64,000 nt of DNA. It comes from Flavobacterium sp. 11 (lineage in GTDB: Bacteria > Bacteroidota > Bacteroidia > Flavobacteriales > Flavobacteriaceae). Every line of letters starts with the position of its first letter. Position 1 is the stretch's first letter. Below are positions 36,414 to 46,373 of this stretch, in pieces. Made by a program: the position numbers and the translations under genes. Location: the NCBI RefSeq assembly GCF_002754315.1, contig NZ_PEFE01000001.1, positions 2,418,001 to 2,482,000 on the forward strand, written 5' to 3'. The notes below the pieces were generated by a model. It saw only the letters and a program-made list of their open reading frames with translations, ran no database searches and was not told where the DNA came from.

Positions 36414-38024
36414 TTATAGGAAGTTAACCTCCACAGGAAGAGTTCCTTTGCATTTTGTGTTTTCCAAAAGTTGTTCGGCGGCGGCTTCTTGAAATTCTGC
36501 AAAATCTTGATACATTTCTACAATTCCCAAAGCATGTTCTAGATTTGGAATTATTTGTAATGCATACGGATTCCCAAAAACATACAAAACACATTTTTTG
36601 GTGGTGAATAAGTTGCCTAAAAATTGAAGTACGGAGTCTTCAATGTCAAAATTGTTTAAAGGTTTTGCCTTTGGAACAAATAAAGAAATAACTAGTGTGT
36701 CAAATCTATTTAAATTTGTTTCTAATTCCTTAAAAACGGATTCACCTCCAGTTTCATAACTAAATTCTGGGGAAGGCAAAGCGTTTGTCAAGCTTTTAAA
36801 AAACACAGTATCGGTATTTTTATAAATGCTGATTTTGGCGAAATCTTCTCTGTTTTTAGCATCAAAAACGGTCACGGTATTGTGATTGTCTTTTATTTTT
36901 GTAATGGAGTTTTGAGCAATTTTCAGGTTTAATTTCGAAGTGGTTTCAAAATCAAAATCATTTTCTGAAAGGTTTGGCAAGTTCAGATTTCCGTCTGTGA
37001 TTCCTGCTTTTTGTTTGCATTTCCAAATGCGTTGAAAACTGGCTTCAATTCGCTCTGGAGTTGCGTTTTTTAGGATTTCCTGAATTCCTTCGGGAACATT
37101 TTCGGCAAAGCATAACACATCATTTCCGGCATTGAAAGCTTCCCATTCCAATTGTCCTTTTTGATCGTATAATTTAGAAACGCTGTGCATGTTCAACGCA
37201 TCCGAAATCACTAATCCATCATATCTCAATTGCTTGCGCAAAAGTGTTTCGATCACGGATTTTGATAACGTCGCCGAAGTATCTTTTCCTTCGTTCAAAG
37301 CTGGAACGGCCAAATGACCAATCATAATTGAATCGACATTATTCTCGATTCCTTTTATAAATGGAACTAATTCATTGGCTAGTAATTCGTCCAATGTTTC
37401 TTTTAAAACCGGTAATCCTAAATGTGAATCGACATTGGTATTTCCGTGTCCGGGAAAATGTTTGAGGCATCCTAAAATCCCTACATCATTCATTCCTCTA
37501 AGATATTCCAGCGCAAAATCAGCTACTTTTTCTTTGTTTTGACCAAAAGAACGGTACCCAATTACCGGATTATTCGGGTTGTTATTGATGTCCGCCAATG
37601 GCGCTAAATTATAATGAATCCCAACGGATTTTAAGTCTAGACCTATTTGTTTCCCCACTTCGTAAACCAAATGTTTTTCACTTTCAGGCAAAGCGCCAAG
37701 AGTAATTGCATATGGATATTGAGGTGTTTTTTCGACGCGCATGGCTAATCCCCATTCGGCATCAATACTCATTAATAACGGAGTTGTAGCACAATTCTGG
37801 TACCTGATAATGAGTTCCTTTAAACGTTGAAAACTATCATCATTCAGGACTACTTTTTTCTTGGTTTCATAATTCGTTGCGGCACTGGCTCGGCTATGAA
37901 AAAAAGTCAATCCGCCTATATTGTAATCTCTAATTAATCGTTCAGTAGCCTGAATATTTTCCTCGGTATCATTGATGAAAACGGCTGGAAAGAAAAATTG
38001 TCCTATTTTATGTTCTAATGTCAT
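36414..38024 (-). CDS. Glycoside hydrolase family 3 beta-N-acetylhexosaminidase (NagZ-like)
   Basis: A 536-residue enzyme that removes GlcNAc from muropeptides. It lacks a signal peptide and starts MTLEHKIGQFFFPAVFINDT. The NagZ signature KHFPGHGNTNVDSHLGLP (near residues 186-203) contains the Asp-His acid/base dyad loop. The nucleophile Asp is in LVISDALNMHSV. After the barrel a C-terminal domain of about 200 residues follows, longer than in the single-domain E. coli NagZ but usual in Bacteroidota. It is 25 bp downstream of an AmpG-like permease, which fits cytoplasmic cell-wall recycling. Confidence 0.9.
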   Translation of the reverse strand: MTLEHKIGQFFFPAVFINDTEENIQATERLIRDYNIGGLTFFHSRASAATNYETKKKVVLNDDSFQRLKELIIRYQNCATTPLLMSIDAEWGLAMRVEKTPQYPYAITLGALPESEKHLVYEVGKQIGLDLKSVGIHYNLAPLADINNNPNNPVIGYRSFGQNKEKVADFALEYLRGMNDVGILGCLKHFPGHGNTNVDSHLGLPVLKETLDELLANELVPFIKGIENNVDSIMIGHLAVPALNEGKDTSATLSKSVIETLLRKQLRYDGLVISDALNMHSVSKLYDQKGQLEWEAFNAGNDVLCFAENVPEGIQEILKNATPERIEASFQRIWKCKQKAGITDGNLNLPNLSENDFDFETTSKLNLKIAQNSITKIKDNHNTVTVFDAKNREDFAKISIYKNTDTVFFKSLTNALPSPEFSYETGGESVFKELETNLNRFDTLVISLFVPKAKPLNNFDIEDSVLQFLGNLFTTKKCVLYVFGNPYALQIIPNLEHALGIVEMYQDFAEFQEAAAEQLLENTKCKGTLPVEVNFL

Positions 38025-38049
38025 TCTGAAACAACTTTAAATGGTAAAA

Positions 38050-39321
38050 TTAAATATCTGATTTCTTTCCAAAATCGGCTGGAAAAATCAAAAATCGTGA
38101 TAAAATTAATCCTGGTATGGTTGCTAAAAACACCCAAATAAAGAAATTTCCATACCCCAAATATTCTTGAATATAACCGCTTATCATTCCTGGAAGCATC
38201 ATTCCTAATGCCATAAATCCGGTTGCAATGGAGTAGTGGGACGTTTTTGATTCTCCATCGGCCACATAAATTAAATACATCATGAAAGCGGCAAAACCAA
38301 ATCCATAGCCGAATTGTTCTGCGATTACCGTTGCATAAATATAGAAAACAGAGCCAGGGTGAAAATGTGACAATAAAATGAATCCAATTATGGGTAAGTG
38401 CATGGCTAAAATCATGGGTAACATCCATTTTCCTAATCCATCTCTAGAAATAACAATGCCTCCTAAAATTCCTCCAATAGTAAGCGAAATCACACCAAAA
38501 GTTCCATAAATCACACCAACATTTTGTGTGGTTAAACCCATTCCGCCTGCAGTTATTGGGTCTATTAAAAAAGGAGTCAGCATTTTTAACAATTGGGATT
38601 CCCCTAATCTGAATAATAGAATGAACGCCAAAACTAAACCAATTTGTTTCTTTTGAAAAAAAGTTGCAAAAACAGCTCCAAAACTCTTATTTGGAACTGA
38701 TTCTGCTTTTGTTTCTGAGATTTTTGCTTCAATTTTTGGAGTCGAAAAATAATTATAAATGGTAATTACAGTCATAATTAATCCTACAACTACCATCGTA
38801 TACGACCAAGCTTTTTGTTTATCACCATACTCTTGTTCCAAATAACCGGCAATAACTACGATTAATCCGTTTCCGGTAAGCATGGAAAGTCTGTAAAAAG
38901 TACTTCTGATACCAAGGAAAAAGGATTGTTGGTCTTTTTCTAAAGCCAACATATAAAATCCATCACTCGCCACATCATTAGAGGCAGATGCAAATGCGGC
39001 AACCCAAAAAACGGCTAAACTGATAACGAAAAAATTACTCAAAGGAATCGTTAAACCCACAATCAAAAAAGCTAGTGAAATGAGCAATTGCATACTTAAA
39101 AACCACTTTCTCTTAGTAGAATAAAGATCAATAAACGGACTCCATAACGGTTTAATTACCCAAGGTAAATACAGTAAACTAGTATAAATTCCAATATCTT
39201 CATTATTGATTCCGAGGTTTTTATACATAATCACCGATACCGAAATAATAATGGCATAAGGCAATCCGGAAGCAAAGTTTAAAACGGGAATCCAATACCA
39301 AGGTCTATTGTCTGTTTTCAT
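38050..39321 (-). CDS. AmpG-like MFS permease (muropeptide uptake)
   Basis: A 423-residue, 12-helix major facilitator. The start MKTDNRPWYWIPVLNFASGLPY and YLPWVIKPLWSPFIDLYSTK match the AmpG group, which imports GlcNAc-anhydroMurNAc peptides. The SNDVASDGFYMLALEKDQQS region fits the AmpG pattern AxQDIAxDA. Its neighbours on both sides are glycan-cutting enzymes, which strengthens the reading. The substrate is inferred. Confidence 0.85.
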   Translation of the reverse strand: MKTDNRPWYWIPVLNFASGLPYAIIISVSVIMYKNLGINNEDIGIYTSLLYLPWVIKPLWSPFIDLYSTKRKWFLSMQLLISLAFLIVGLTIPLSNFFVISLAVFWVAAFASASNDVASDGFYMLALEKDQQSFFLGIRSTFYRLSMLTGNGLIVVIAGYLEQEYGDKQKAWSYTMVVVGLIMTVITIYNYFSTPKIEAKISETKAESVPNKSFGAVFATFFQKKQIGLVLAFILLFRLGESQLLKMLTPFLIDPITAGGMGLTTQNVGVIYGTFGVISLTIGGILGGIVISRDGLGKWMLPMILAMHLPIIGFILLSHFHPGSVFYIYATVIAEQFGYGFGFAAFMMYLIYVADGESKTSHYSIATGFMALGMMLPGMISGYIQEYLGYGNFFIWVFLATIPGLILSRFLIFPADFGKKSDI

Positions 39322-39348
39322 TTTTAGCGTATTATATTCGATTAAATT

Positions 39349-40881
39349 TTATAGCGTAAAGTTCACTAAAGTTGGGTCACTTTCATTACCATAAAAATCA
39401 ATGAATGTAATCGCGCAGGTTGTATTTTTGTCTAATTTGTATGTTGGAATCACAACTTCAACAGTATCAACATTGTCTTTGAATGCTATTTTATCAAGAA
39501 TTTGGCTTGGATCGTTTACATCAATTTTTGAATTGAATTTGGCACCATAAACCATAACATAACGCACTTTACTGTACAAAGGATACGTAACATTGAATCT
39601 TGATGAAATAGGATCTATCAAAATGTTATTCGCTGTGGGTACGATAGCCATTTTTTTTACTGAACTAGGAACCACAGTAGGAAGAGCTGGATATTTGTAT
39701 TGGTTTTCTGTTAGTAATTTGGTCACACTTTGATTTTTATTCAAAAATGATTTGGCACTAAAAAAAGCATTTCCCTGAATGTTTTTGTAGGATCTGGTGA
39801 TGTCTATTTGATTCGGAATTTCATTTGGATTATTCCATCTTTTATCAGAATCCGTGTTGATTTTATAGGTTCCGTTACCAATGTAGATTGCGGTATTCGT
39901 TGAATTTTCAGACCACCAGCGCAATAATTTCGAATAAGAAGCTTTAGGATGATCCATGCTCCAGTACAATTGCGGAACAAGGTAATCAATCCATTTGTTT
40001 TCCATCCAAGCCAACGGATCAGCGAATAAATCGTCATAATTAGTTTGTCCTGCTTCTGTTTCGGAACCTTTTGGATCCACAGATTTATTTCTCCAAACTC
40101 CAAACGGACTGATACCAAATTGTACCCAAGGTTTGATGTTTTTAATAGAAACTGAAACATCTTTCACAAAAGTATTGACATTCGAACGTCTCCAATCTTC
40201 TATACTCATTCCGTTTCCATATTTTTTGAAAGAATCGGTATCATTAAATACTTCTCCTTTTATTCTGTACGGATAAAAATAGTCGTCAAAATGTATGGCA
40301 TCAATGTCATAATTTTGAACTACTTCTTCCACAACGGTCAATAAATGTTTTTGAACTTCTGGTAATGCGGGATTGTAATAATATTTCCCACCGTATTTAA
40401 TCATCCAGTCCGGATGTTTGAAATAGTCATGTTCCGGACTTAATAGTGCGGTATTGTAATCCATTGTAGCACGATATGGATTTAACCAAGCATGAAATTC
40501 AAATCCACGGGCATGAGTTTCAGCAATCATCCAAGCCAATGTGTCAAAATAGGGTTTTGGAGCTTGTCCTTCTTTTCCAGTCAAAAAACGGGACCAAGGC
40601 GCTAATTTTGTTGGGTAAAAAGCATCGCCGACACTTCGAATCTGAACAATTACGGCATTATAATTTAGTTTTTTATACGTGTCTAAAATCTCAATATAAT
40701 CTGCTTTTTGTTTGGCAACATTATCAGTACTGGTTTTTGGCCAGTCAATATTTACCACGGTAGCAATCCAAACGGCTCTAAATTCATTTTTTGGATTTGT
40801 TGCCATTGCTTGTGCGTTACCATTCCAAAAAGAAAGTAAAAGGAACGAAATAAGCAAAAGGGTGTGCTTGTAATTTTTCAT
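39349..40881 (-). CDS. GHL10-family glycosidase (DigH/YddW-like)
   Basis: A 510-residue exported enzyme with signal peptide MKNYKHTLLLISFLLLSFWNGNAQA. The glycosyl-hydrolase-like family 10 barrel is clear: KNEFRAVWIATVVNIDWP, KLNYNAVIVQIRSVGDAFY, EFHAWLNPYRA, DAIHFDDYFYPY and VQFGISPFGVWRN. The E. coli member DigH cuts denuded peptidoglycan glycan strands. A C-terminal beta domain of about 110 residues is present. It heads the three-gene cluster with the AmpG- and NagZ-like genes, so glycan cutting, uptake and cytoplasmic trimming are encoded together. Confidence 0.9.
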   Translation of the reverse strand: MKNYKHTLLLISFLLLSFWNGNAQAMATNPKNEFRAVWIATVVNIDWPKTSTDNVAKQKADYIEILDTYKKLNYNAVIVQIRSVGDAFYPTKLAPWSRFLTGKEGQAPKPYFDTLAWMIAETHARGFEFHAWLNPYRATMDYNTALLSPEHDYFKHPDWMIKYGGKYYYNPALPEVQKHLLTVVEEVVQNYDIDAIHFDDYFYPYRIKGEVFNDTDSFKKYGNGMSIEDWRRSNVNTFVKDVSVSIKNIKPWVQFGISPFGVWRNKSVDPKGSETEAGQTNYDDLFADPLAWMENKWIDYLVPQLYWSMDHPKASYSKLLRWWSENSTNTAIYIGNGTYKINTDSDKRWNNPNEIPNQIDITRSYKNIQGNAFFSAKSFLNKNQSVTKLLTENQYKYPALPTVVPSSVKKMAIVPTANNILIDPISSRFNVTYPLYSKVRYVMVYGAKFNSKIDVNDPSQILDKIAFKDNVDTVEVVIPTYKLDKNTTCAITFIDFYGNESDPTLVNFTL

Positions 40882-40904
40882 TAGAGTCTTGTTTATAAAG
40901 TATT

Positions 40905-40912
40905 CAAAAATA
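40905..40912 (-). promoter_or_regulatory. -7 box upstream of GHL10 gene
   Basis: CAAAAATA reads TATTTTTG on the minus strand, matching TAnnTTTG, 24 bp before the ATG at 40881. No good -33 element is seen. Confidence 0.4.
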
Positions 40913-41091
40913 GTTTTTTTAGTGAAATTTACCAGTTAAAATGGTTTTAAAATTTGACTTATTTTAACAGCGCAATTTCTTTGCCAATTTTTCTAAATCC
41001 GTTTGAATGCACTTTCTGACAAACCATAAAAGGATTTGAATATTTTGAATTTTTCTTATTTGATTTTTTAACTTATAATAAGGTATATATT

Positions 41092-41099
41092 TATATTTG
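41092..41099 (+). promoter_or_regulatory. -7 box upstream of FAD/Fe-S oxidoreductase gene
   Basis: TATATTTG is a perfect TAnnTTTG box 29 bp before the ATG at 41128. The nearest TTTG (41059-41062) is 29 bp upstream, too far for the usual spacing, so the -33 element is uncertain. Confidence 0.45.
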
Positions 41100-41127
41100 T
41101 GAAAATAATAGCAATTCACTCCACTAA

Positions 41128-44043
41128 ATGTCAATCACGCCTCAATTACAGCAATTATCCGAATCATTAGAAGGAACACTTTTATATGATGATCTCCATA
41201 AAACATTGTATGCCACAGATGCTTCTGCGTATCGGATTATGCCAGTTGCGGTAGCGATTCCAAAATCAGAGGAGGATATTGTCAAAATTATTCGCTTTGC
41301 AGCAAAAAATAAAATTTCAATTACGCCCAGAACTGCTGGAACTTCCTTGGCAGGTCAAACAGTCGGTAATGGAATAATTGTAGATGTTTCGAAACATTTT
41401 ACCAAGATTGTCGCTTTTGATTTTGCAAAAAAAACGATCACTGTACAGCCGGGAGTGATTCGGGATGAACTGAATTTATATTTAAAAGAACACGGATTGT
41501 TTTTTGGACCCAATACTTCAACCTCCAATCGCTGTATGCTTGGAGGAATGGTAGGGAATAATTCATCGGGAACTACGTCGATACGCTATGGCGTTACCCG
41601 AGATAAAATAGTGGAAATTAAAGCGGTTTTGAGTGATGGAACTTCGGTAGTATTTAAAGAAATGACTTCGGCTGAATTCATTGAAAAAACAAAAGGGAAC
41701 ACGCTAGAAAACTCCATTTATAAAACCATTTACGAGGAACTTTCGAATACAGAAAACCAAAAAGAGATTGTAAAGGAATTTCCAAAACCTGAAATTCACA
41801 GACGAAATACCGGATACGCGATTGATTTATTATTGAAATCAGAACTTTTTGGAGGAACAGAAAAAACGATAAATTTAGGGAAACTCCTTTGCGGAAGCGA
41901 AGGAACACTGGCTTTTACTACCGAAATTACGTTGAAAGCTGACGAATTACCACCAACGAATAATGTAATGGTAGTGGCGCATTTTCATACCATTCAAGAA
42001 AGTTTAGAAGCTGTGGTTACAGCAATGAAACATCATTTGTATACGTGTGAAATGATGGATGACACTATATTGGATTGTACCAAAAACAATCGAGAGCAAG
42101 CCAAAAATCGATTTTTTATTCAAGGCGAACCAAAAGCGGTTATTATGCTCGAAGTAGCTTCACACATAAGTATGGAAGATGCTGAATCGCAAGCCAATGC
42201 TTTGATTGCCGATTTGGAAAGAAACAATTTTGGATATGCTTTGCCAAAAATTTACGGAGCTGATATTGATAAAATAAATGAGTTGCGAAAAGCAGGTCTG
42301 GGGCTTTTAGGAAGTATTGTGGGTGATAATAAAGCCGCTGATTCTATTGAAGATACCGCTGTTGAATTGAGTGATTTACCTAATTACATTGCCGAATTTT
42401 CCGCCATGATGGAGCGCCACGCACAAAGTGCCATTTATTATGCACATGCCGGCGCCGGAGAATTGCATTTGCGACCGGTTTTAAACTTAAAGACAAAAGA
42501 AGGGCTGCATCAATTTAGAAATATTGCTACCGAAGTCGCTATTTTGGTCAAAAAATACAGAGGTTCGTTGAGTGGAGAACATGGAGATGGAATAGTGCGT
42601 GGTGAGTTTTTGCCTTTTATGATTGGAGATAAGAATTATGAATTGCTAAAAAGAATCAAACACGCCTTTGATCCTAATACCATTTTGAATGTAGGTAAAG
42701 TTGTAAATGCTTTCAAAATGGATGAAAATCTTAGGGTGGAAGCAGGCAGAGTGGAACCGGATATACAAACAATTCAGGACTTCTCGGATAGTTTGGGGAT
42801 TTTGCGTGCCGCAGAGAAATGCAATGGTTCCGGTGATTGCAGAAAATTACCTTCGGCAGGCGGAACTTTATGTCCAAGTTACCGTGCCACCCGAAATGAA
42901 AAAGATACCACGCGCGCCAGAGCCAATGCGCTGCGAGAATACCTGACACATTCAGAGAAAGACAATAAGTTCGACCACGAAGAATTATATAAGGTATTTG
43001 AATTGTGTGTGAGTTGTAAAGCTTGCGCCAGCGAATGTCCCAGTAATGTGGATGTAGCGGCTTTAAAATCGGAGTTTTTGTACCAATATCAAAAAGCGAA
43101 TGGATTCTCATGGCGCAATAAAATATTTGCTTTTAATGCGAAACTAAATGGTTTGGGAAGTATTACTCCAAAGTTTACGAATTTCATGGTGAATTTGCCT
43201 TTGGTAAAAAAAAGCATGGGAATTGCTCCAAAAAGAGAAGTGCCGCTTTTGGCTCCAAAGACATTTCGAAAATGGTATGAGAAAAATTGGAATCAGGCGC
43301 CAAGTGATTCTTTTGTAAACGGAAAAGTATGTTTGTTTTGTGATGAGTTTACTAATTTTTATGATGTTTCAGTCGGAATCGATGCATATGAATTATTGAC
43401 AGCGTTAGGTTACGAAGTGATTCTGGTGGATCATGAAGAAAGCGGAAGAGCTTTTATTTCTAAAGGTTTTCTCGAAGAAGCAAAAGCAATTGCGAATACA
43501 AATGTGGCTGTTTTTTCGGATTACGTTACTGCAGATTTTCCTTTGATAGGAATTGAACCTTCAGCGATATTGACCTTTAGAGACGAATACATTCGATTGG
43601 CAGACGATAAAGAAAGTGCCGAAAAATTAGCCGAAAATGTTTTTACAATTGAAGAGTTTTTCAAAAATGAGATTTCAAAAGGTAAAATTCATGCAGAACA
43701 ATTTTCTGAGGAGGAAAAAACTATAAAAATTCACGGACATTGCCATCAAAAGTCCTTGAGTACGATGGAAGCGACTTTTGCGATGCTGAATGTGCCGAAA
43801 AACAGTTCGGTTACTATTTATAATTCGGGATGTTGTGGTATGGCAGGTTCTTTCGGATATGAAAAAGAACATTATGAAATCAGCATGCAAATGGGTGAAG
43901 ATACATTGTTTCCAAAAATTAGAACAACAGACTCAACAACAACTATTGCTGCGGCGGGAACCAGTTGTCGCCATCAGATTTTTGACGGAACCAGTAGAAA
44001 AGCATTGCATCCTGTGACTATTTTAAGGAGTTGTTTGAAATAA
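41128..44043 (+). CDS. FAD- and Fe-S-containing D-2-hydroxyacid dehydrogenase (GlcD-GlcF-type fusion)
   Basis: A 971-residue respiratory-type dehydrogenase. Residues about 1-530 form a GlcD/D-lactate-dehydrogenase unit: FAD-binding ITPRTAGTSLAGQTVGNGI and GGMVGNNSSGTTSIRYG, then the FAD-oxidase C-domain with HAGAGELHLRP and SGEHGDGIVRGEF. Residues about 560-971 carry the iron-sulfur part: CVSCKACASECP (4Fe-4S) and two CCG-type segments, HGHCHQKSL and SGCCGMAGSFGYEKEH. It is probably a membrane-associated dehydrogenase for D-lactate, D-2-hydroxyglutarate or glycolate. No flanking lactate permease helps decide. It stands alone. Confidence 0.9.
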   Translation: MSITPQLQQLSESLEGTLLYDDLHKTLYATDASAYRIMPVAVAIPKSEEDIVKIIRFAAKNKISITPRTAGTSLAGQTVGNGIIVDVSKHFTKIVAFDFAKKTITVQPGVIRDELNLYLKEHGLFFGPNTSTSNRCMLGGMVGNNSSGTTSIRYGVTRDKIVEIKAVLSDGTSVVFKEMTSAEFIEKTKGNTLENSIYKTIYEELSNTENQKEIVKEFPKPEIHRRNTGYAIDLLLKSELFGGTEKTINLGKLLCGSEGTLAFTTEITLKADELPPTNNVMVVAHFHTIQESLEAVVTAMKHHLYTCEMMDDTILDCTKNNREQAKNRFFIQGEPKAVIMLEVASHISMEDAESQANALIADLERNNFGYALPKIYGADIDKINELRKAGLGLLGSIVGDNKAADSIEDTAVELSDLPNYIAEFSAMMERHAQSAIYYAHAGAGELHLRPVLNLKTKEGLHQFRNIATEVAILVKKYRGSLSGEHGDGIVRGEFLPFMIGDKNYELLKRIKHAFDPNTILNVGKVVNAFKMDENLRVEAGRVEPDIQTIQDFSDSLGILRAAEKCNGSGDCRKLPSAGGTLCPSYRATRNEKDTTRARANALREYLTHSEKDNKFDHEELYKVFELCVSCKACASECPSNVDVAALKSEFLYQYQKANGFSWRNKIFAFNAKLNGLGSITPKFTNFMVNLPLVKKSMGIAPKREVPLLAPKTFRKWYEKNWNQAPSDSFVNGKVCLFCDEFTNFYDVSVGIDAYELLTALGYEVILVDHEESGRAFISKGFLEEAKAIANTNVAVFSDYVTADFPLIGIEPSAILTFRDEYIRLADDKESAEKLAENVFTIEEFFKNEISKGKIHAEQFSEEEKTIKIHGHCHQKSLSTMEATFAMLNVPKNSSVTIYNSGCCGMAGSFGYEKEHYEISMQMGEDTLFPKIRTTDSTTTIAAAGTSCRHQIFDGTSRKALHPVTILRSCLK

Positions 44044-44225
44044 TCAGCAAATCAGAATACGTTTTAAAGACAACAGAAAATTATTTTTCAATTTCAATAG
44101 ATTTTCTTTTTTAAGGTTAAAATTGTTTTATTTGACTTTTTTATTCAAAAAATAAATCATTTTAGATGTATTGAAAAATAATAAAAAAAATAGTTGGAGA
44201 AACGACATTAGTTCAATTTGTTTTA

Positions 44226-44233
44226 TACTTTTG
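44226..44233 (+). promoter_or_regulatory. -7 box upstream of amino-acid permease gene
   Basis: TACTTTTG fits TAnnTTTG and lies 84 bp before the ATG at 44317. The -33 element is not clear. Confidence 0.4.
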
Positions 44234-44316
44234 ATTTTTGAAGATTATTTGCATAATATCTAACATAAAAACAGATAATTTACAGTATATTAATTTTTAA
44301 TGATAAAATTTACAAT

Positions 44317-46248
44317 ATGGCATTAAACGGTTTATTCAGAAAAAAGACAGTACAAGATATTTTAAAACAAGTTGAGAAAAATAATACTGATGGACATAAT
44401 GCTTTAGGTAAACATTTGACTGCACGAGATTTGACTGCTTTTGGAATTGCTGCAATTGTAGGAGCCGGTATTTTTAGTACCATTGGAAAAGCAAGTGCTG
44501 ATGGAGGTCCTGCAGTTATCTTTCTATTCTTGTTTACTGCTATAGCCTGTAGTTTTGCTGCTTTTGCTTATGCTGAATTTGCCTCGATGGTTCCCGTTTC
44601 CGGAAGTGCTTATACGTATTCGTATGTTGCTTTTGGAGAAATTATTGCTTGGATTATTGGTTGGGCATTGATTATGGAATACTCCGTAGGTAATATAACA
44701 GTGGCTATATCGTGGAGTGATTATTTTACAGGTTTGCTCGAAAGTGGAGGTCTTCACTTGCCACAATGGGTCCAAATGGATTATTTATCTGCTTCTAAAG
44801 GGTTTGATGAAGCTACAGCATTGATGCAAGGCGGAAAAACATACGAAAACTTAAGTCCTGCTATTCAAGATGCTTATGTCGCCTGGACAACTTCACCAGT
44901 TATTGGTTCGTTTCATTTCGTAGCCGATCTTCCGGCATTATTAATTATCGTTTTAATCACAGCGTTGATTTACCGCGGGATGAAAGAGTCTCGAAATGCG
45001 AGTAATATCATGGTAGTTGTAAAACTGTGTATAGTTCTTTTAGTAATTGCTGTTGGTGTTTTCTATGTAGATACCGCTAATTGGGATCCATTTGCACCTA
45101 ATGGAGTTACAGGAGTTTTAAAAGGAGTTTCAGCAGTGTTTTTTGCTTATATTGGATTTGATGCTATTTCAACAACAGCAGAAGAATGTAAAGATCCGCA
45201 ACGTGATTTGCCAAGAGGAATGATGTGGGCCATTATTATATGTACTATTTTATATATTGCCATAGCTTTAGTGTTAACTGGAATGGTTAGTTATGATCAA
45301 CTAAATGTAGGTGATCCTTTAGCTTTTGTATTTGAAAAATTAGACTTAAAATGGATGTCAGGAATTATAGCAGTAAGTGCAGTAGTTGCTATGGCGAGTG
45401 TTTTATTGGTTTTCCAAATGGGACAACCACGTATCTGGATGAGTATGAGTCGTGATGGATTGTTACCAAAGCGTTTCTCAAAAGTGCATCCAAAATACAA
45501 AACGCCATCTTACGCAACAATTGTAACCGGTTTTGTGGTTGCGGTTCCTGCTTTGTTTTTGAACCTAACTATGGTTACAGATTTGTGTAGTATTGGGACT
45601 TTATTCGCTTTTGTATTGGTTTGTGCAGGAGTTTTGGCCTTGCAAAATAAGACTGATATTCCAAGAGGAAAGTTCAAAACACCGTATATAAATTCAAAAT
45701 TTATTATGCCGGTTTTGCTTCTTATCGGGTTGGTATTTGCTTTTGGATACAATAAGAAAGCGACTATGGATTTTATTACGAATGAAACTCAAATCAATAA
45801 TGCTGCGGATATAATCACATCATTAAATAAAGAAGAAACTCAAAAAGTATACGATTATTTAGTAACGATTGACGCTAAAAACAGTACGACCGAAACACCG
45901 GATTTAGAACATTTGTTAAGTCAGTACCAACAAGATGATGCAAAATATGCGTCAGTTATTGCCGGTTTGCCAATTGCCGATTCTGTTAAATATGAAAGTG
46001 GTTTTGGTTTGTTCAAACATAAAATTCCAATGTGGATTTTCCTAGTTGTTTTAGTTGGATTGATGGTTTGGTCTTACAAAGAAAATTTATCTTTGATTCC
46101 ACTATTAGGCTTGATTTGTTGTTTGTATATGATGGCAGAACTTAGCGTTTGGAACTGGATTTATTTTGGGATTTGGCTTTTAATAGGATTGGTAATCTAT
46201 TTTAGCTTTAGCCGCAAAAACAGTAAGTTAAATGGTATAGAAATTTAA
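44317..46248 (+). CDS. APC-superfamily amino-acid permease (cationic amino-acid/YfnA-type)
   Basis: A 643-residue transporter with about 14 membrane helices. GIAAIVGAGIFSTIGKAS (TM1), SYVAFGEIIAWIIGWALIMEY, FFAYIGFDAISTTAEECKDPQ and FQMGQPRIWMSMSRDGLLP are signatures of CAT/YfnA-type permeases. It is longer than the usual 480 residues because of an extra loop after TM4 (about residues 150-190) and a hydrophilic insert of about 75 residues (about 490-565) before the last helices. Substrate is an amino acid, class not decided. A terminator follows. Confidence 0.92.
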   Translation: MALNGLFRKKTVQDILKQVEKNNTDGHNALGKHLTARDLTAFGIAAIVGAGIFSTIGKASADGGPAVIFLFLFTAIACSFAAFAYAEFASMVPVSGSAYTYSYVAFGEIIAWIIGWALIMEYSVGNITVAISWSDYFTGLLESGGLHLPQWVQMDYLSASKGFDEATALMQGGKTYENLSPAIQDAYVAWTTSPVIGSFHFVADLPALLIIVLITALIYRGMKESRNASNIMVVVKLCIVLLVIAVGVFYVDTANWDPFAPNGVTGVLKGVSAVFFAYIGFDAISTTAEECKDPQRDLPRGMMWAIIICTILYIAIALVLTGMVSYDQLNVGDPLAFVFEKLDLKWMSGIIAVSAVVAMASVLLVFQMGQPRIWMSMSRDGLLPKRFSKVHPKYKTPSYATIVTGFVVAVPALFLNLTMVTDLCSIGTLFAFVLVCAGVLALQNKTDIPRGKFKTPYINSKFIMPVLLLIGLVFAFGYNKKATMDFITNETQINNAADIITSLNKEETQKVYDYLVTIDAKNSTTETPDLEHLLSQYQQDDAKYASVIAGLPIADSVKYESGFGLFKHKIPMWIFLVVLVGLMVWSYKENLSLIPLLGLICCLYMMAELSVWNWIYFGIWLLIGLVIYFSFSRKNSKLNGIEI

Positions 46249-46269
46249 AAAAAAATACATTTTATAAAC

Positions 46270-46300
46270 AACCGTCTCGTTAAAACTAGACGGTTTTTTT
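46270..46300 (+). terminator. Rho-independent terminator of amino-acid permease gene
   Basis: AACCGTCT (46270-46277) pairs with AGACGGTT (46288-46295), then a run of T residues, 22 bp after the permease stop codon. Confidence 0.9.
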
Positions 46301-46373
46301 GTGCTTTTTAGTTAAGTATTAAAGTGGTATTGCGTCCAAAATTAATTTATTAGACTTAAGAAATGTATTGGTT

